Origin: an uncultured Christensenellaceae bacterium
GTDB lineage: Bacteria > Bacillota > Clostridia > Christensenellales > Borkfalkiaceae
NCBI GenBank assembly: GCA_910588465.1
Contig: CAJUOP010000006.1
Span: 36,492-100,491, forward strand
DNA: 64,000 nt
Direction of reading: 5' to 3'
The notes under the pieces: generated by a model
Told to the model about the DNA's origin: nothing
Seen by the model: only the letters and a program-made list of their open reading frames with translations
The model's database searches: none
Made by a program: the position numbers and the translations under genes
Shown here: in pieces, positions 6,747-14,332 of the stretch
Numbering within the stretch: position 1 is the stretch's first letter
How the letters are laid out: every line of letters begins with the position of its first letter

Positions 6747-9044
6747 ATGAAAAAAATCGTACGCGAATTTCAGTTTTCCTCCGAGGAGTCGGAGCAGATT
6801 AAATCGCTCGCACGCGCGCTCGACCTTACCGAGACGACGGCGGGGATTCTCTTTGCGCGCGGAATAAACACGGAAGAGAAGATGCGCGCCTTTCTGTCTC
6901 CCTCCGCAGAGCATTTCCTTTCGCCCTTTTTAATGCGGGGCATGAAGGAGGCGGTCGCGCTCTTAACGCAGGCGAAAGAGGAGGGGTGGCGGGTAGCCGT
7001 GTTTGGCGATTACGACGCGGACGGCATCGGAGCTCTCGCCGTGCTCTCCCGCGCGCTGAAACGCTTCGGGATAGAGCCCTATTTATACGTGCCCGAGCGG
7101 ACGGACGGCTACGGCATGAGCGTTTCCGCGCTGGACGCGATTTTCGACGAGTTCATGCCCGATCTGATCGTGACGGTAGACTGCGGGATTTCCAACGCGG
7201 AAGAGGTGGAATATATTAAAGAGCAGGGGGCGTACGTCATCGTGACCGACCACCACGAGCTGCCCGAGCGTCTGCCCGACTGCATTACCGTAAACCCGAA
7301 ATTCAAGGACGATTACCCGTACGACAATTTATGCGGCGCTGGGGTGGCATTTAAGCTTGCCGTCGCGCTGTTGGGCGAATCCGCCTACGATCTGGTGGAC
7401 TTCGCCGCGATCTCCACCGTGGCGGACAGCGTGCCGTTGCTGGACGAAAACCGCGACATCGTGGCGGAGGGCTTAAAGCGGATAACGCAAAATCCCCGCC
7501 CCGCGATCGCCGCGCTGTTGGGCGATACGGCGCCCTGCGCCCAGTCGCTCGCCTTTACCGTCGCGCCGCGCATTAACGCCGCGGGCAGAATGGGGGATGC
7601 GCGCGCCGCATTGCGCCTTTTCACCACCGACGACGAGGAGGAAATTACGCGGCTTGCCGAGCTGTTGAACCGCTACAACGCGAGCAGACAGAAGTTTTGC
7701 GACGAAATGGGTGCGCAGGCGAAGCGGCAGGCGTTGGCGGAGGGCGCTTATTCCAACGTGATCATGATCGCGGGCTGCAACTGGAACGCGGGCTTTTTGG
7801 GAATCGCCGCGGCGCGGCTTGCCGAAGAGTTTTCCCGCCCCGCCCTGCTCTTTGCCAAGCACGGCGACCATTACAGGGGCAGCGCGCGCAGCATCGACGG
7901 CGTGAACATTTTCGAGGCGTTAAAGGCGTGTTCGGCGGACATCGAAGAGTTCGGCGGGCACTCTCAGGCGGCGGGCGTCAACGTAAAGGAAGAGAATTTC
8001 GAGCGGCTGAAACGCTCGCTCGACGCATATATCGGCGCGCACTATGCGCGGGAGGACTTTCTGCCCTCCGTGTTCGTCTGCGGCGAGGGCTTGGGCGCGG
8101 ATAAAAAGTTTGTGCGCGAGCTGAACGCCCTCGAGCCGTTCGGCGTGGGAAACCGCCGTCCGCTGTTTACCGCGGAGGCGGGGCATACGCAGGCGAGGCT
8201 GTTAAAGCCTGCTTCGCCGCACGTGGCGATCGACGGCTGCGGATTCGATTTTATGTATTTCGGCGGGGCGAAGGAGCTCGATTTGCTGCGCAGCGACGTA
8301 AATAAAACGCTTGTGTTCGAGTATAACGTATCTACGTTCCGCGGAAGGGAACAATTAAAGGGGATCGTACGCTCGGTGGTGTGCCGCGATACAGGCGCGG
8401 AGGAGACGGACCTGACCGCGTTCGAATTTCTGGTGCGTTCGCTTGCGGAGAAGAGGACGGACGCGGAGGCGCTCTGCGAAGCGGACTTAAATGCGTTTCT
8501 CGCGCAAAAAACGGAGGAATGCGCCTACGGGCTGTGCGCGGTATATTATAACCGCGAAACGCTTTCCCGTTTTCCCGCGCTTGCGGGGATTTCCTCGGAC
8601 GTGTTCCGCTTATCTTCGGGCAGCGTTGCCAACGCTCTGCTGTTCGCGCCCGCGCCCGATTGCGATCTTTCGCCCTTCCGCGAGGTCGTGTTCCTAGACG
8701 CGCCGCCCGTGCTGCGTTTGCAAACGGGAAACGCGCGCGTTCTTGCAAGCACGGAAAGCCGCGGGTTGGAGCGGTTGCGCGCCCTTTCCGCGGAACGGGA
8801 AAATCTTCTGTCGGTGTTCGCGCAGCTGCGTACATTGCCGCTCATCGGCAGCGGCTATGCGGAAGCGGCGGTAAACTTCGGGGCGGAGGATAAGGAGCTG
8901 TTCGTGTTCGCCCTTAACGTGTTCGAGGAGTTGGGGCTGATCTCGGACGCGGGCGGCAGATACGAGGTAAACCGCGGCGTGAGGACGGATTTGAGAAATT
9001 CCGCCGCATACAACGTTTGGACGGAGCTGAAAAACGGCGGCTGA
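6747..9044 (+). CDS. recJ: Single-strand DNA exonuclease RecJ
   Basis: 5'-to-3' single-strand DNA exonuclease of recombination and mismatch or base-excision repair. The DHH-phosphoesterase motifs are visible: GDYDADG at about residues 88-94, TVDCG near 145, TDHHE near 168 and the DHHA1-region GGHSQAAG near 405. The 765-residue length matches the long Firmicutes RecJ, which has an extra C-terminal domain compared with the roughly 580-residue E. coli form. The ATG immediately follows the secF terminator and has no recognisable ribosome binding site. relA starts 13 bases after recJ ends, so the two are probably co-transcribed. Confidence 0.95.
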   Translation: MKKIVREFQFSSEESEQIKSLARALDLTETTAGILFARGINTEEKMRAFLSPSAEHFLSPFLMRGMKEAVALLTQAKEEGWRVAVFGDYDADGIGALAVLSRALKRFGIEPYLYVPERTDGYGMSVSALDAIFDEFMPDLIVTVDCGISNAEEVEYIKEQGAYVIVTDHHELPERLPDCITVNPKFKDDYPYDNLCGAGVAFKLAVALLGESAYDLVDFAAISTVADSVPLLDENRDIVAEGLKRITQNPRPAIAALLGDTAPCAQSLAFTVAPRINAAGRMGDARAALRLFTTDDEEEITRLAELLNRYNASRQKFCDEMGAQAKRQALAEGAYSNVIMIAGCNWNAGFLGIAAARLAEEFSRPALLFAKHGDHYRGSARSIDGVNIFEALKACSADIEEFGGHSQAAGVNVKEENFERLKRSLDAYIGAHYAREDFLPSVFVCGEGLGADKKFVRELNALEPFGVGNRRPLFTAEAGHTQARLLKPASPHVAIDGCGFDFMYFGGAKELDLLRSDVNKTLVFEYNVSTFRGREQLKGIVRSVVCRDTGAEETDLTAFEFLVRSLAEKRTDAEALCEADLNAFLAQKTEECAYGLCAVYYNRETLSRFPALAGISSDVFRLSSGSVANALLFAPAPDCDLSPFREVVFLDAPPVLRLQTGNARVLASTESRGLERLRALSAERENLLSVFAQLRTLPLIGSGYAEAAVNFGAEDKELFVFALNVFEELGLISDAGGRYEVNRGVRTDLRNSAAYNVWTELKNGG

Positions 9045-9056
9045 GGAGGAACGGGC

Positions 9057-11186
9057 ATGGAACCGATACTCATGAAAATATACGAATATTATACGGGGAG
9101 CAGCCGCGATATGCTGCTGCGCGCATTCGAATACGCAAAGCGCGCGCACGAAAATCAAAAGCGGGCTTCGGGCGAGCCGTATTTTATCCACCCCTGCGCC
9201 GTGGCGGAAATTCTGGTGGAGCTGGGCTTGGACGCCGCCACCATTGCGGGCGCGCTTCTGCACGACGTCATCGAGGATACTCCCGCCACCGAGGAGGATA
9301 TCTCCCGCGAGTTCGGCGAGGAGGTGCTCACCCTTGTTTCGGGCGTGACGAAGCTGGATAAAATCGTGTTCAAATCGCAGGAGGAGGAAGAGGCGGAGAA
9401 CTTCCGCAAAATTTTCCTTGCCATGGCGAAGGACATCCGCGTGATCATCATCAAGCTTGCGGACCGCTTGCACAATATGCGCTCTTTAAACTTTCTTTCC
9501 AAGGAGCGTCAGCACAAAATGTCCCGCGAAACGCTGGATATTTACGCGCCCATTGCGGGCAGACTGGGTATTTCGCAAATCAAGTGCGAGCTGGAGGATC
9601 TGTGCCTGAAATATCTCGACCCCGAGGCGTTCGAGTATCTTGTGGAGAACATTCACCAAAAGCTGGAGGAGCGCAACCGCTTCGTCGATTCGGTGGTGGA
9701 GGAAATCAACGAAATTTTAACCGAAAGCAACATTCACGGCGAGGTATTCGGCAGACCCAAGCATTTCTACTCCATTTATAAAAAAATGAAGACCAAGAAT
9801 AAGGCGCTCGAACAGATTTACGATCTGACCGCCGTCCGCGTGATCGTGGGCACGGTGGACGAGTGCTACGAGGTGTTCGGAAAAATCCATAAAAAGTGGA
9901 AGCCCGTTCCCGGGCGGATCAAAGATTATATCGCGACCCCTAAGCCCAACCTTTACCAGTCGCTCCATACCACCGTGGTGACGAACTTCGGACAGCCCTT
10001 CGAAATTCAGATACGAACGGAGGAAATGCACCGCACGGCGGAGTACGGTATCGCGGCGCACTGGAAATATAAGGAACAGCGCGACAGCGAGTCCTCGCTC
10101 GATCAGCGGATCGCCTGGATCCGCGAGGTGATGGAGTGGCAGGGGGGACTGAGAGATTCCAAGGAGTTTATGGACTCAATCAAGGGCGAGCTGTTCAGCG
10201 CGGAGCTGCTCGTGTTTACGCCGCAGGGGAAGGTGATCTCGCTGCCTAACGGCGCGACTCCCGTCGATTTCGCGTACGCTATTCACTCCGAGGTGGGCAA
10301 CAAGTGCACGGGCGCGAAGGTGAACGGAAAAATCGTTCCGCTCAGCTCGCGGCTCGAGATCGGCGACGTAGTGGAGATCATCACCTCGGCAAACAGTAAG
10401 GGACCCTCGCGCGACTGGTTAAAGTTCATCAAGTCCTCTTCCGCCCGCGCGAAAATAAAATCCTTCTACAAAAAGGAGATGAAGGAGGATAATATCCGCC
10501 TGGGGCGGAGTATGCTCGAGGAGGCGGCAAAGCGCAAGGGCGTCGCCCTTACCGATATTTTGACGGCGGAAAGCTTTAAAAAAATCTCGGAAAAGCTGGT
10601 GTTCGATACGCAGGAGGAAATGTTCTCCTCCATCGGCTGCGGGGCGATTTCCGTCAATCAGGTGTTTTTCAAGCTGTTGGATTATTTCCGCAAGGAAGTT
10701 CCCCAGCCCGTGACGCTCGCGCCCTTTAAGAGTAAGAACGCAAAGGGCACCGTAACCATTAAGGGCATGACGGGCTTGCTCGTCTCGTTCGCGGGGTGCT
10801 GTTCGCCCGTTCCGGGAGACGAGATCGTGGGCTTCGTCACCCGCGGGCGGGGCGTGGTGGTGCACCGCAAGGATTGCCCCAATATTCGCAATACCGAAGA
10901 GGAGCGTTTACAGCCCGCCGAGTGGGTGAGCTCGGAGGGGGGCGCGCAGTATAAAGCGGCGATCGTGGTGACGGCGGACGAACAGGGCGCGGCGCTCTCC
11001 GCCATTTCGGGCAGCGTGGCGGAAATGAAGCTTTCCATCACCTCCATCAACGGCAGATACGATAAGAATAATTCTGCGATCGTCGAGGTTACCGTTTCGT
11101 TGACGGGCAAGCAGGACGTGGACGTGCTGATCAAAAAGATAAAGTCTCACGCCAAAATTATCGACGTAAGACGACTTTCCAACTAA
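9057..11186 (+). CDS. relA: Bifunctional (p)ppGpp synthetase/hydrolase RelA/SpoT
   Basis: Makes and degrades the stringent-response alarmone (p)ppGpp. It has 709 residues in the usual long-RSH order: an HD hydrolase domain at about 25-190 with HPCAVAEIL and LLHDVIEDT, a synthetase domain at about 235-360 with the DLTAVRVIV and YQSLHT elements, a TGS domain at about 390-450, then the conserved Cys region with the AGCCSPVPGD motif, and a C-terminal ACT domain from about 635. HD residues appear intact, so hydrolysis is expected. GAGGAGG before the first ATG (9057) supports that start over the in-frame ATG five codons later. It lies between recJ and a metallo-hydrolase gene. Confidence 0.96.
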   Translation: MEPILMKIYEYYTGSSRDMLLRAFEYAKRAHENQKRASGEPYFIHPCAVAEILVELGLDAATIAGALLHDVIEDTPATEEDISREFGEEVLTLVSGVTKLDKIVFKSQEEEEAENFRKIFLAMAKDIRVIIIKLADRLHNMRSLNFLSKERQHKMSRETLDIYAPIAGRLGISQIKCELEDLCLKYLDPEAFEYLVENIHQKLEERNRFVDSVVEEINEILTESNIHGEVFGRPKHFYSIYKKMKTKNKALEQIYDLTAVRVIVGTVDECYEVFGKIHKKWKPVPGRIKDYIATPKPNLYQSLHTTVVTNFGQPFEIQIRTEEMHRTAEYGIAAHWKYKEQRDSESSLDQRIAWIREVMEWQGGLRDSKEFMDSIKGELFSAELLVFTPQGKVISLPNGATPVDFAYAIHSEVGNKCTGAKVNGKIVPLSSRLEIGDVVEIITSANSKGPSRDWLKFIKSSSARAKIKSFYKKEMKEDNIRLGRSMLEEAAKRKGVALTDILTAESFKKISEKLVFDTQEEMFSSIGCGAISVNQVFFKLLDYFRKEVPQPVTLAPFKSKNAKGTVTIKGMTGLLVSFAGCCSPVPGDEIVGFVTRGRGVVVHRKDCPNIRNTEEERLQPAEWVSSEGGAQYKAAIVVTADEQGAALSAISGSVAEMKLSITSINGRYDKNNSAIVEVTVSLTGKQDVDVLIKKIKSHAKIIDVRRLSN

Positions 11187-11195
11187 GGGGCGGCG

Positions 11196-11801
11196 ATGAA
11201 GGTTTATACGATTTCACCGAGGGGCTTTGCGGCAAACGCTTACCTTATTACGGCGGACGGAAAAACCGCCCTCTGCATCGACCCCGCGCAGCCGAGTATA
11301 TTGAGCGAGGCGGAGAAACGGGGCTTGCAGGTAAAATACGTCTTGCTCACGCACGGGCATTTCGACCATATCGGGGGCGTTTCGGCATTGCAGCAGGCGG
11401 GCGCCAAGGCGGGCTGTTTGGACAAAGAGCAGTCGCTCGTCCTCGGCAAAGAGAATCTGGCGGAGGCGTTCGGGGTTTCCGTTCCGCCCTTTTCCGTGGA
11501 CTTTACGCTGAAAGACGGCGAGAAAACGGAGCTTTGCGGGATTTCCGTTTCCGTTCTGGCGACTCCCGGACATACGGCGGGGAGCTGCTGCTATTTTATC
11601 GGAGAAAACCTGTTTACGGGCGATACGCTGTTTGCGGGGAGCGTCGGCAGAACGGACTTTCCTACGGGGAGCTTCCGCGAGCTGGAAAAGAGCGTGAAAA
11701 AGTTATATGCGCTTGCGGGCAACTATAAGATCTATGCGGGGCACGGCGAGGAAACCACTCTCGAACACGAACGAAAATTCAACGGATATATCAAGGCATG
11801 A
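11196..11801 (+). CDS. Metallo-beta-lactamase fold hydrolase, glyoxalase II-like
   Basis: A 201-residue member of the small cytoplasmic metallo-beta-lactamase-fold hydrolases related to glyoxalase II (YcbL/GloB-like). The metal motif THGHFDH is at about residues 49-55, with further ligands in TPGHTAGS (about 125), GDTLFAGSVGRTDF (about 146) and GHGEETT (about 186). The substrate cannot be told from sequence; thioester hydrolysis is usual in the family. The ATG sits ten bases after relA with AAGGGG upstream. The last four bases overlap the hemZ start (ATGA). Confidence 0.88.
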   Translation: MKVYTISPRGFAANAYLITADGKTALCIDPAQPSILSEAEKRGLQVKYVLLTHGHFDHIGGVSALQQAGAKAGCLDKEQSLVLGKENLAEAFGVSVPPFSVDFTLKDGEKTELCGISVSVLATPGHTAGSCCYFIGENLFTGDTLFAGSVGRTDFPTGSFRELEKSVKKLYALAGNYKIYAGHGEETTLEHERKFNGYIKA

Positions 11802-13168
11802 TCAATTCTTCTTTACAGTGGCTGGAACCCGAGCTGATGGACGTGATTCGTCTGTTCGGCGCGGAGAATACGGAAATCGCGCACGAGTTCGACGGCGAGG
11901 GCGCATATTTTTGCAACACTTTTCATATGGGCGGGCGCGAATACGTCTTTCGGGACACCACGCTTTCGCCCGCGCCCTATAAGAGCCTGATAAAGCGAAC
12001 GGCGAAGCTGGCTCTGTATCGGCTGCTGAGCGAATTTTATCGCAAAAAACTTCCGTGGGGGTCGCTCACGGGGATCCGTCCCACGCGGCTAGCCTATCAG
12101 GAATTGCAATGGGCGGAGGATTTTGCCCCGCTCTTTCACGAGCTGGGCGTATCGGAAGAGAATACGGAGCTCGTTAAGCGGGTGATCGAGGGGCAAAAGG
12201 GGATTTACGAACGGAAAGAGGGAAACTGCGATCTGTTCGTTTCGCTTCCGTTCTGTCCCACCAAGTGCGTTTACTGCTCCTTCGTCACCGCGCCCATCAA
12301 TAAAACGCGGCAGTATATTCCCGACTATCTTTCGGCGCTCGAACGCGAGCTGGCGGCGGCAAAGCCGCTGATAAAAAACCTGCGTTCGGTGTACGTGGGC
12401 GGAGGAACGCCCTTCGCGCTGGAAGCGGACGAGCTGGAACGGGTTTTAAAAGCGATCGCGCCGCTGCGGGATAACGGCTGCGAATATACCGTGGAGGCGG
12501 GGCGCCCGGACGTGTTCACGCGCGAAAAGCTCGATTTGTGCAAGAAATACGGCGTAACGCGCATATGCATCAACGCGCAGAGCTTTTCGGACAGAACGTT
12601 GCAGGCGATCGGCAGAAAGCACACGGTCGAGCAGGTGCGGGAGGCGTTCGCGCTTGCCGAGCCGTACGGATTTGCGATAAATTGCGACCTGATCGCGGGG
12701 CTTACGGGCGAGCGCTTGGAGGAGTTCCGCGCAGGGATCGACGAGGCTGTTTCGCTTGCGCCCGAAAATATTACCGTGCACACGCTCTGTTTAAAGGCGG
12801 GCGCGCAGCTCAAAGAGGAGGTTTCCGCGCTGGACGACGGCTGTTTGGCGCAAATGATCGCGTATTCGCGCCGAAAGCTGACGGAAGCGGGCTACGAGCC
12901 CTATTATTTGTATCGGCAGAAATATATGGCGGGCGCGCACGAGAACGTGGGCTGGACGAAGCGTGGCTATGCCTCGGTGTATAATATCGACGTCATGGAA
13001 GAAATTGCGGATAATCTGGCGGTGGGGGCGAACGCCATCAGCAAGCGCGTGTCGCTGAAAGAAGGCAGAATCGAACGCGCGGGAAGCCCTAAGGATATTC
13101 CCACATATTTAAATAAGGTCGATAAACTGATCGCGCAGACAAAAGAGTTGTTCGGCGATTTCGAATAA
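11798..13168 (+). CDS. hemZ: Oxygen-independent coproporphyrinogen III oxidase-like HemZ
   Basis: Radical SAM enzyme of the HemN/HemZ group, assigned to anaerobic oxidation of coproporphyrinogen III in haem synthesis, although many HemN-like proteins act differently. The radical SAM motif is C153-x3-C157-x2-C160 (FCPTKCVYC), followed by YVGGGTP at about 195 and VEAGRPD. The N-terminal 150 residues are the HemZ-specific region with GSLTGIRPTRL near 88. The 456-residue length fits HemZ. Its ATG overlaps the preceding stop codon by four bases. No other haem genes are in the window, so the true pathway role is uncertain. Confidence 0.88.
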   Translation: MINSSLQWLEPELMDVIRLFGAENTEIAHEFDGEGAYFCNTFHMGGREYVFRDTTLSPAPYKSLIKRTAKLALYRLLSEFYRKKLPWGSLTGIRPTRLAYQELQWAEDFAPLFHELGVSEENTELVKRVIEGQKGIYERKEGNCDLFVSLPFCPTKCVYCSFVTAPINKTRQYIPDYLSALERELAAAKPLIKNLRSVYVGGGTPFALEADELERVLKAIAPLRDNGCEYTVEAGRPDVFTREKLDLCKKYGVTRICINAQSFSDRTLQAIGRKHTVEQVREAFALAEPYGFAINCDLIAGLTGERLEEFRAGIDEAVSLAPENITVHTLCLKAGAQLKEEVSALDDGCLAQMIAYSRRKLTEAGYEPYYLYRQKYMAGAHENVGWTKRGYASVYNIDVMEEIADNLAVGANAISKRVSLKEGRIERAGSPKDIPTYLNKVDKLIAQTKELFGDFE

Positions 13169-13183
13169 TTTTGTGCTTTCCCT

Positions 13184-13275
13184 TGTCATTCTGAGGGAGC
13201 GAAGCGACCGCGAGAATCTTATGGCGAGGGCGGACTTTGTGCAGGGGATTCTTTCGCTTCGCTCTGAATGACAGA
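13184..13275. repeat. Dispersed GTCATTCTGAG-type inverted-repeat element
   Basis: A complete copy of about 90 bp. The left end is tgtcattctgagggagcgaa and the right end is ttcgcttcgctctgaatgac plus a, so the ends pair as an imperfect inverted repeat. The middle is gagaatcttatggcgaggg and neighbours. A tail with GGCGGGGCAGAATG follows, as in the other copies. It has no coding content and no target-site duplication that I can recognise. Confidence 0.8.
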
Positions 13276-13326
13276 AATGGCGGGGCAGAATGAAAGATCA
13301 AAGTATTGTTTACGTGTCGCCGAAAA

Positions 13327-13357
13327 AATAATCCACCCGCGCAGCGGGTGGATTATT
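13327..13357. terminator. Bidirectional hairpin terminator
   Basis: Perfect 14-bp stem aataatccacccgc/gcgggtggattatt with a three-base loop. An A6 run precedes it, giving a T-tract for the minus-strand XRE gene. The stem overlaps that gene's stop codon. Confidence 0.8.
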
Positions 13358-13586
13358 CTTGTTTTCGTTTTGTACCGAATTCATCTTCTAATCCTAACAA
13401 AAAATCGGTTGTAACGTCAAAATATAAAGCAATCGATAATAATTCATCGAAACACGGTTCAATATAACCCAGTTTCCAGTTGGAAAGTTTTTGTTTGGTA
13501 ATATTGAGTTCGGAGCTGATTTGATTTTGTTTTTTTCCGCTTTCCCGAATTAACTCTTGGAGACGGGTGGTAAATAAATTTTTCAT
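13353..13586 (-). CDS. Small XRE-family helix-turn-helix regulator
   Basis: A 77-residue Cro/CI-type DNA-binding protein. The helix-turn-helix spans about residues 8-62 (TRLQELIRESGKKQNQISSE and LNITKQKLSNWKLGYIEP), ending in the TTDFLLGLED signature common to small XRE repressors in Clostridia. It is divergent from the 44-residue gene at 13682, and the 95-base gap contains a consensus promoter bracketed by short inverted repeats (GGACT/AGTCC and TCCTA/TAGGA). This arrangement suggests it represses that promoter. Its own start lacks a clear ribosome binding site. Targets beyond the neighbour are unknown. Confidence 0.85.
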   Translation of the reverse strand: MKNLFTTRLQELIRESGKKQNQISSELNITKQKLSNWKLGYIEPCFDELLSIALYFDVTTDFLLGLEDEFGTKRKQE

Positions 13587-13611
13587 TTTGAATTATTAGT
13601 ATCAAAAAATG

Positions 13612-13655
13612 GGACTAAATGCTTGACAGTCCTAAATTTTGTGACTATAATAGGA
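13612..13655 (+). promoter_or_regulatory. Consensus promoter with operator-like inverted repeats
   Basis: TTGACA at 13623-13628, a 17-base spacer and TATAAT at 13646-13651 form a perfect sigma-A promoter for the gene at 13682. GGACT (13612-13616) pairs with AGTCC (13628-13632), touching the -35 box. TCCTA (13630-13634) pairs with TAGGA (13651-13655), spanning the -10 box. These are candidate XRE operators. Confidence 0.7.
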
Positions 13656-13681
13656 TTATCAACCTACGGAGGAAAGATACA

Positions 13682-13816
13682 ATGAGCATACAGGATTTTA
13701 CGCTTTGGCTGGCTTCCATGATTCGGGACGAGGCGGAAGGAACGGTAGAGGTAAAGGGGAACGAAATAACGGTAACTTTTACGGACGGTGTTGTAAGAAC
13801 GGTCGAAGTAAAATAA
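13682..13816 (+). CDS. 44-residue acidic protein of unknown function
   Basis: Not recognised. It has 44 residues, beginning MSIQDFTLWLASMIRDEAEG and ending in a beta-rich stretch VTFTDGVVRTVEVK, with no Cys, signal peptide or membrane segment. The ATG has a perfect ribosome binding site (ACGGAGGAAAG) and a consensus promoter lies upstream, so expression should be strong when not repressed. It is divergent from a small XRE gene. The C-terminal FTDGxxRxVEV pattern loosely resembles the end of the 68-residue protein at 28929 (FPNGxxFRISVEEI), which is also divergent from an XRE gene. It could be an antirepressor, a toxin/antitoxin-like partner or a small regulator; none of these is shown. Confidence 0.75.
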   Translation: MSIQDFTLWLASMIRDEAEGTVEVKGNEITVTFTDGVVRTVEVK

Positions 13817-13848
13817 CAGAATTTAAAATAAAATCCTCTTAAAATCCT

Positions 13849-13877
13849 TTGACAAGCAAGGAAAAATGTGGTATTCT
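13849..13877 (+). promoter_or_regulatory. Promoter of rpsO
   Basis: TTGACA at 13849-13854, a 17-base spacer and TATTCT at 13872-13877. The predicted leader is about 85 bases. Confidence 0.7.
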
Positions 13878-13883
13878 TATAAA

Positions 13884-13969
13884 GACGTGCGCGAGGAGCT
13901 CCGCTCTCCACGGTACTCTTGGCGACACGCGGCAGCCGAAAGGCAATTCCATAAGGAGGATAAAAGCAA
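13884..13969 (+). promoter_or_regulatory. Possible S15 autoregulatory leader of rpsO
   Basis: The GC-rich, foldable 5' leader between the promoter and rpsO contains gaggagctccgctctc, which can form a hairpin, and a second potential hairpin around cagccgaaaggc just before the AAGGAGG ribosome binding site. Many rpsO genes are autoregulated by S15 binding such leaders. Here it is inferred from position and foldability only. Confidence 0.4.
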
Positions 13970-14224
13970 ATGGAAAAGTCGGAAATCATTGCGAAATTTG
14001 CTTCGCACGAGGGGGACACGGGTTCGCCCGAGGTTCAGATCGCGCTTTTGACCGAGCGGATCAATCACCTTAACGAGCACTTGAAGCTTCACAAGCACGA
14101 CAACCACTCCCGTCGCGGGCTTTTAAAAATGGTCGGAAAAAGACGCGGTCTTTTGGACTATTTAAAGGCGAAAGACATCGAGCGGTACAGAACCGTTGTC
14201 GCGGCTTTGGAACTTCGCAAATAA
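13970..14224 (+). CDS. rpsO: 30S ribosomal protein S15
   Basis: Small-subunit protein that binds 16S rRNA early in assembly. It has 84 residues, with the family signatures HEGDTGSPEVQIALLTERI at about 13-31 and the HLKLHKHDNHSRRGLL region at about 38-53. It starts at MEKSEI after AAGGAGG. Initial-Met numbering makes it slightly shorter than the 88-89 usual in other bacteria, within the normal range. It is followed by a terminator and then pnp, the typical rpsO-pnp order. Confidence 0.97.
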   Translation: MEKSEIIAKFASHEGDTGSPEVQIALLTERINHLNEHLKLHKHDNHSRRGLLKMVGKRRGLLDYLKAKDIERYRTVVAALELRK

Positions 14225-14234
14225 CGAACGAAAC

Positions 14235-14263
14235 AGGGCGGGGATTTGTTCCGCCCTTTTTCT
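14235..14263 (+). terminator. Intrinsic terminator between rpsO and pnp
   Basis: The stem arms are agggcgg and ccgccct around ggatttgtt, followed by TTTTTC. Confidence 0.8.
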
Positions 14264-14332
14264 TGTGAAATCGCCTTTCCGTCGAGGCGGCGGCGGGGCT
14301 AAGAACAGGGCTAAGTATAAGGAGATAAAAAT

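Noticed and set aside
5889..6914. 341-residue open frame on the minus strand opposite secF
   Set aside because: Strongly biased Arg/His/Gln composition typical of antisense to a GC-rich gene, no start context, and complete overlap with secF, which has clear membrane topology.
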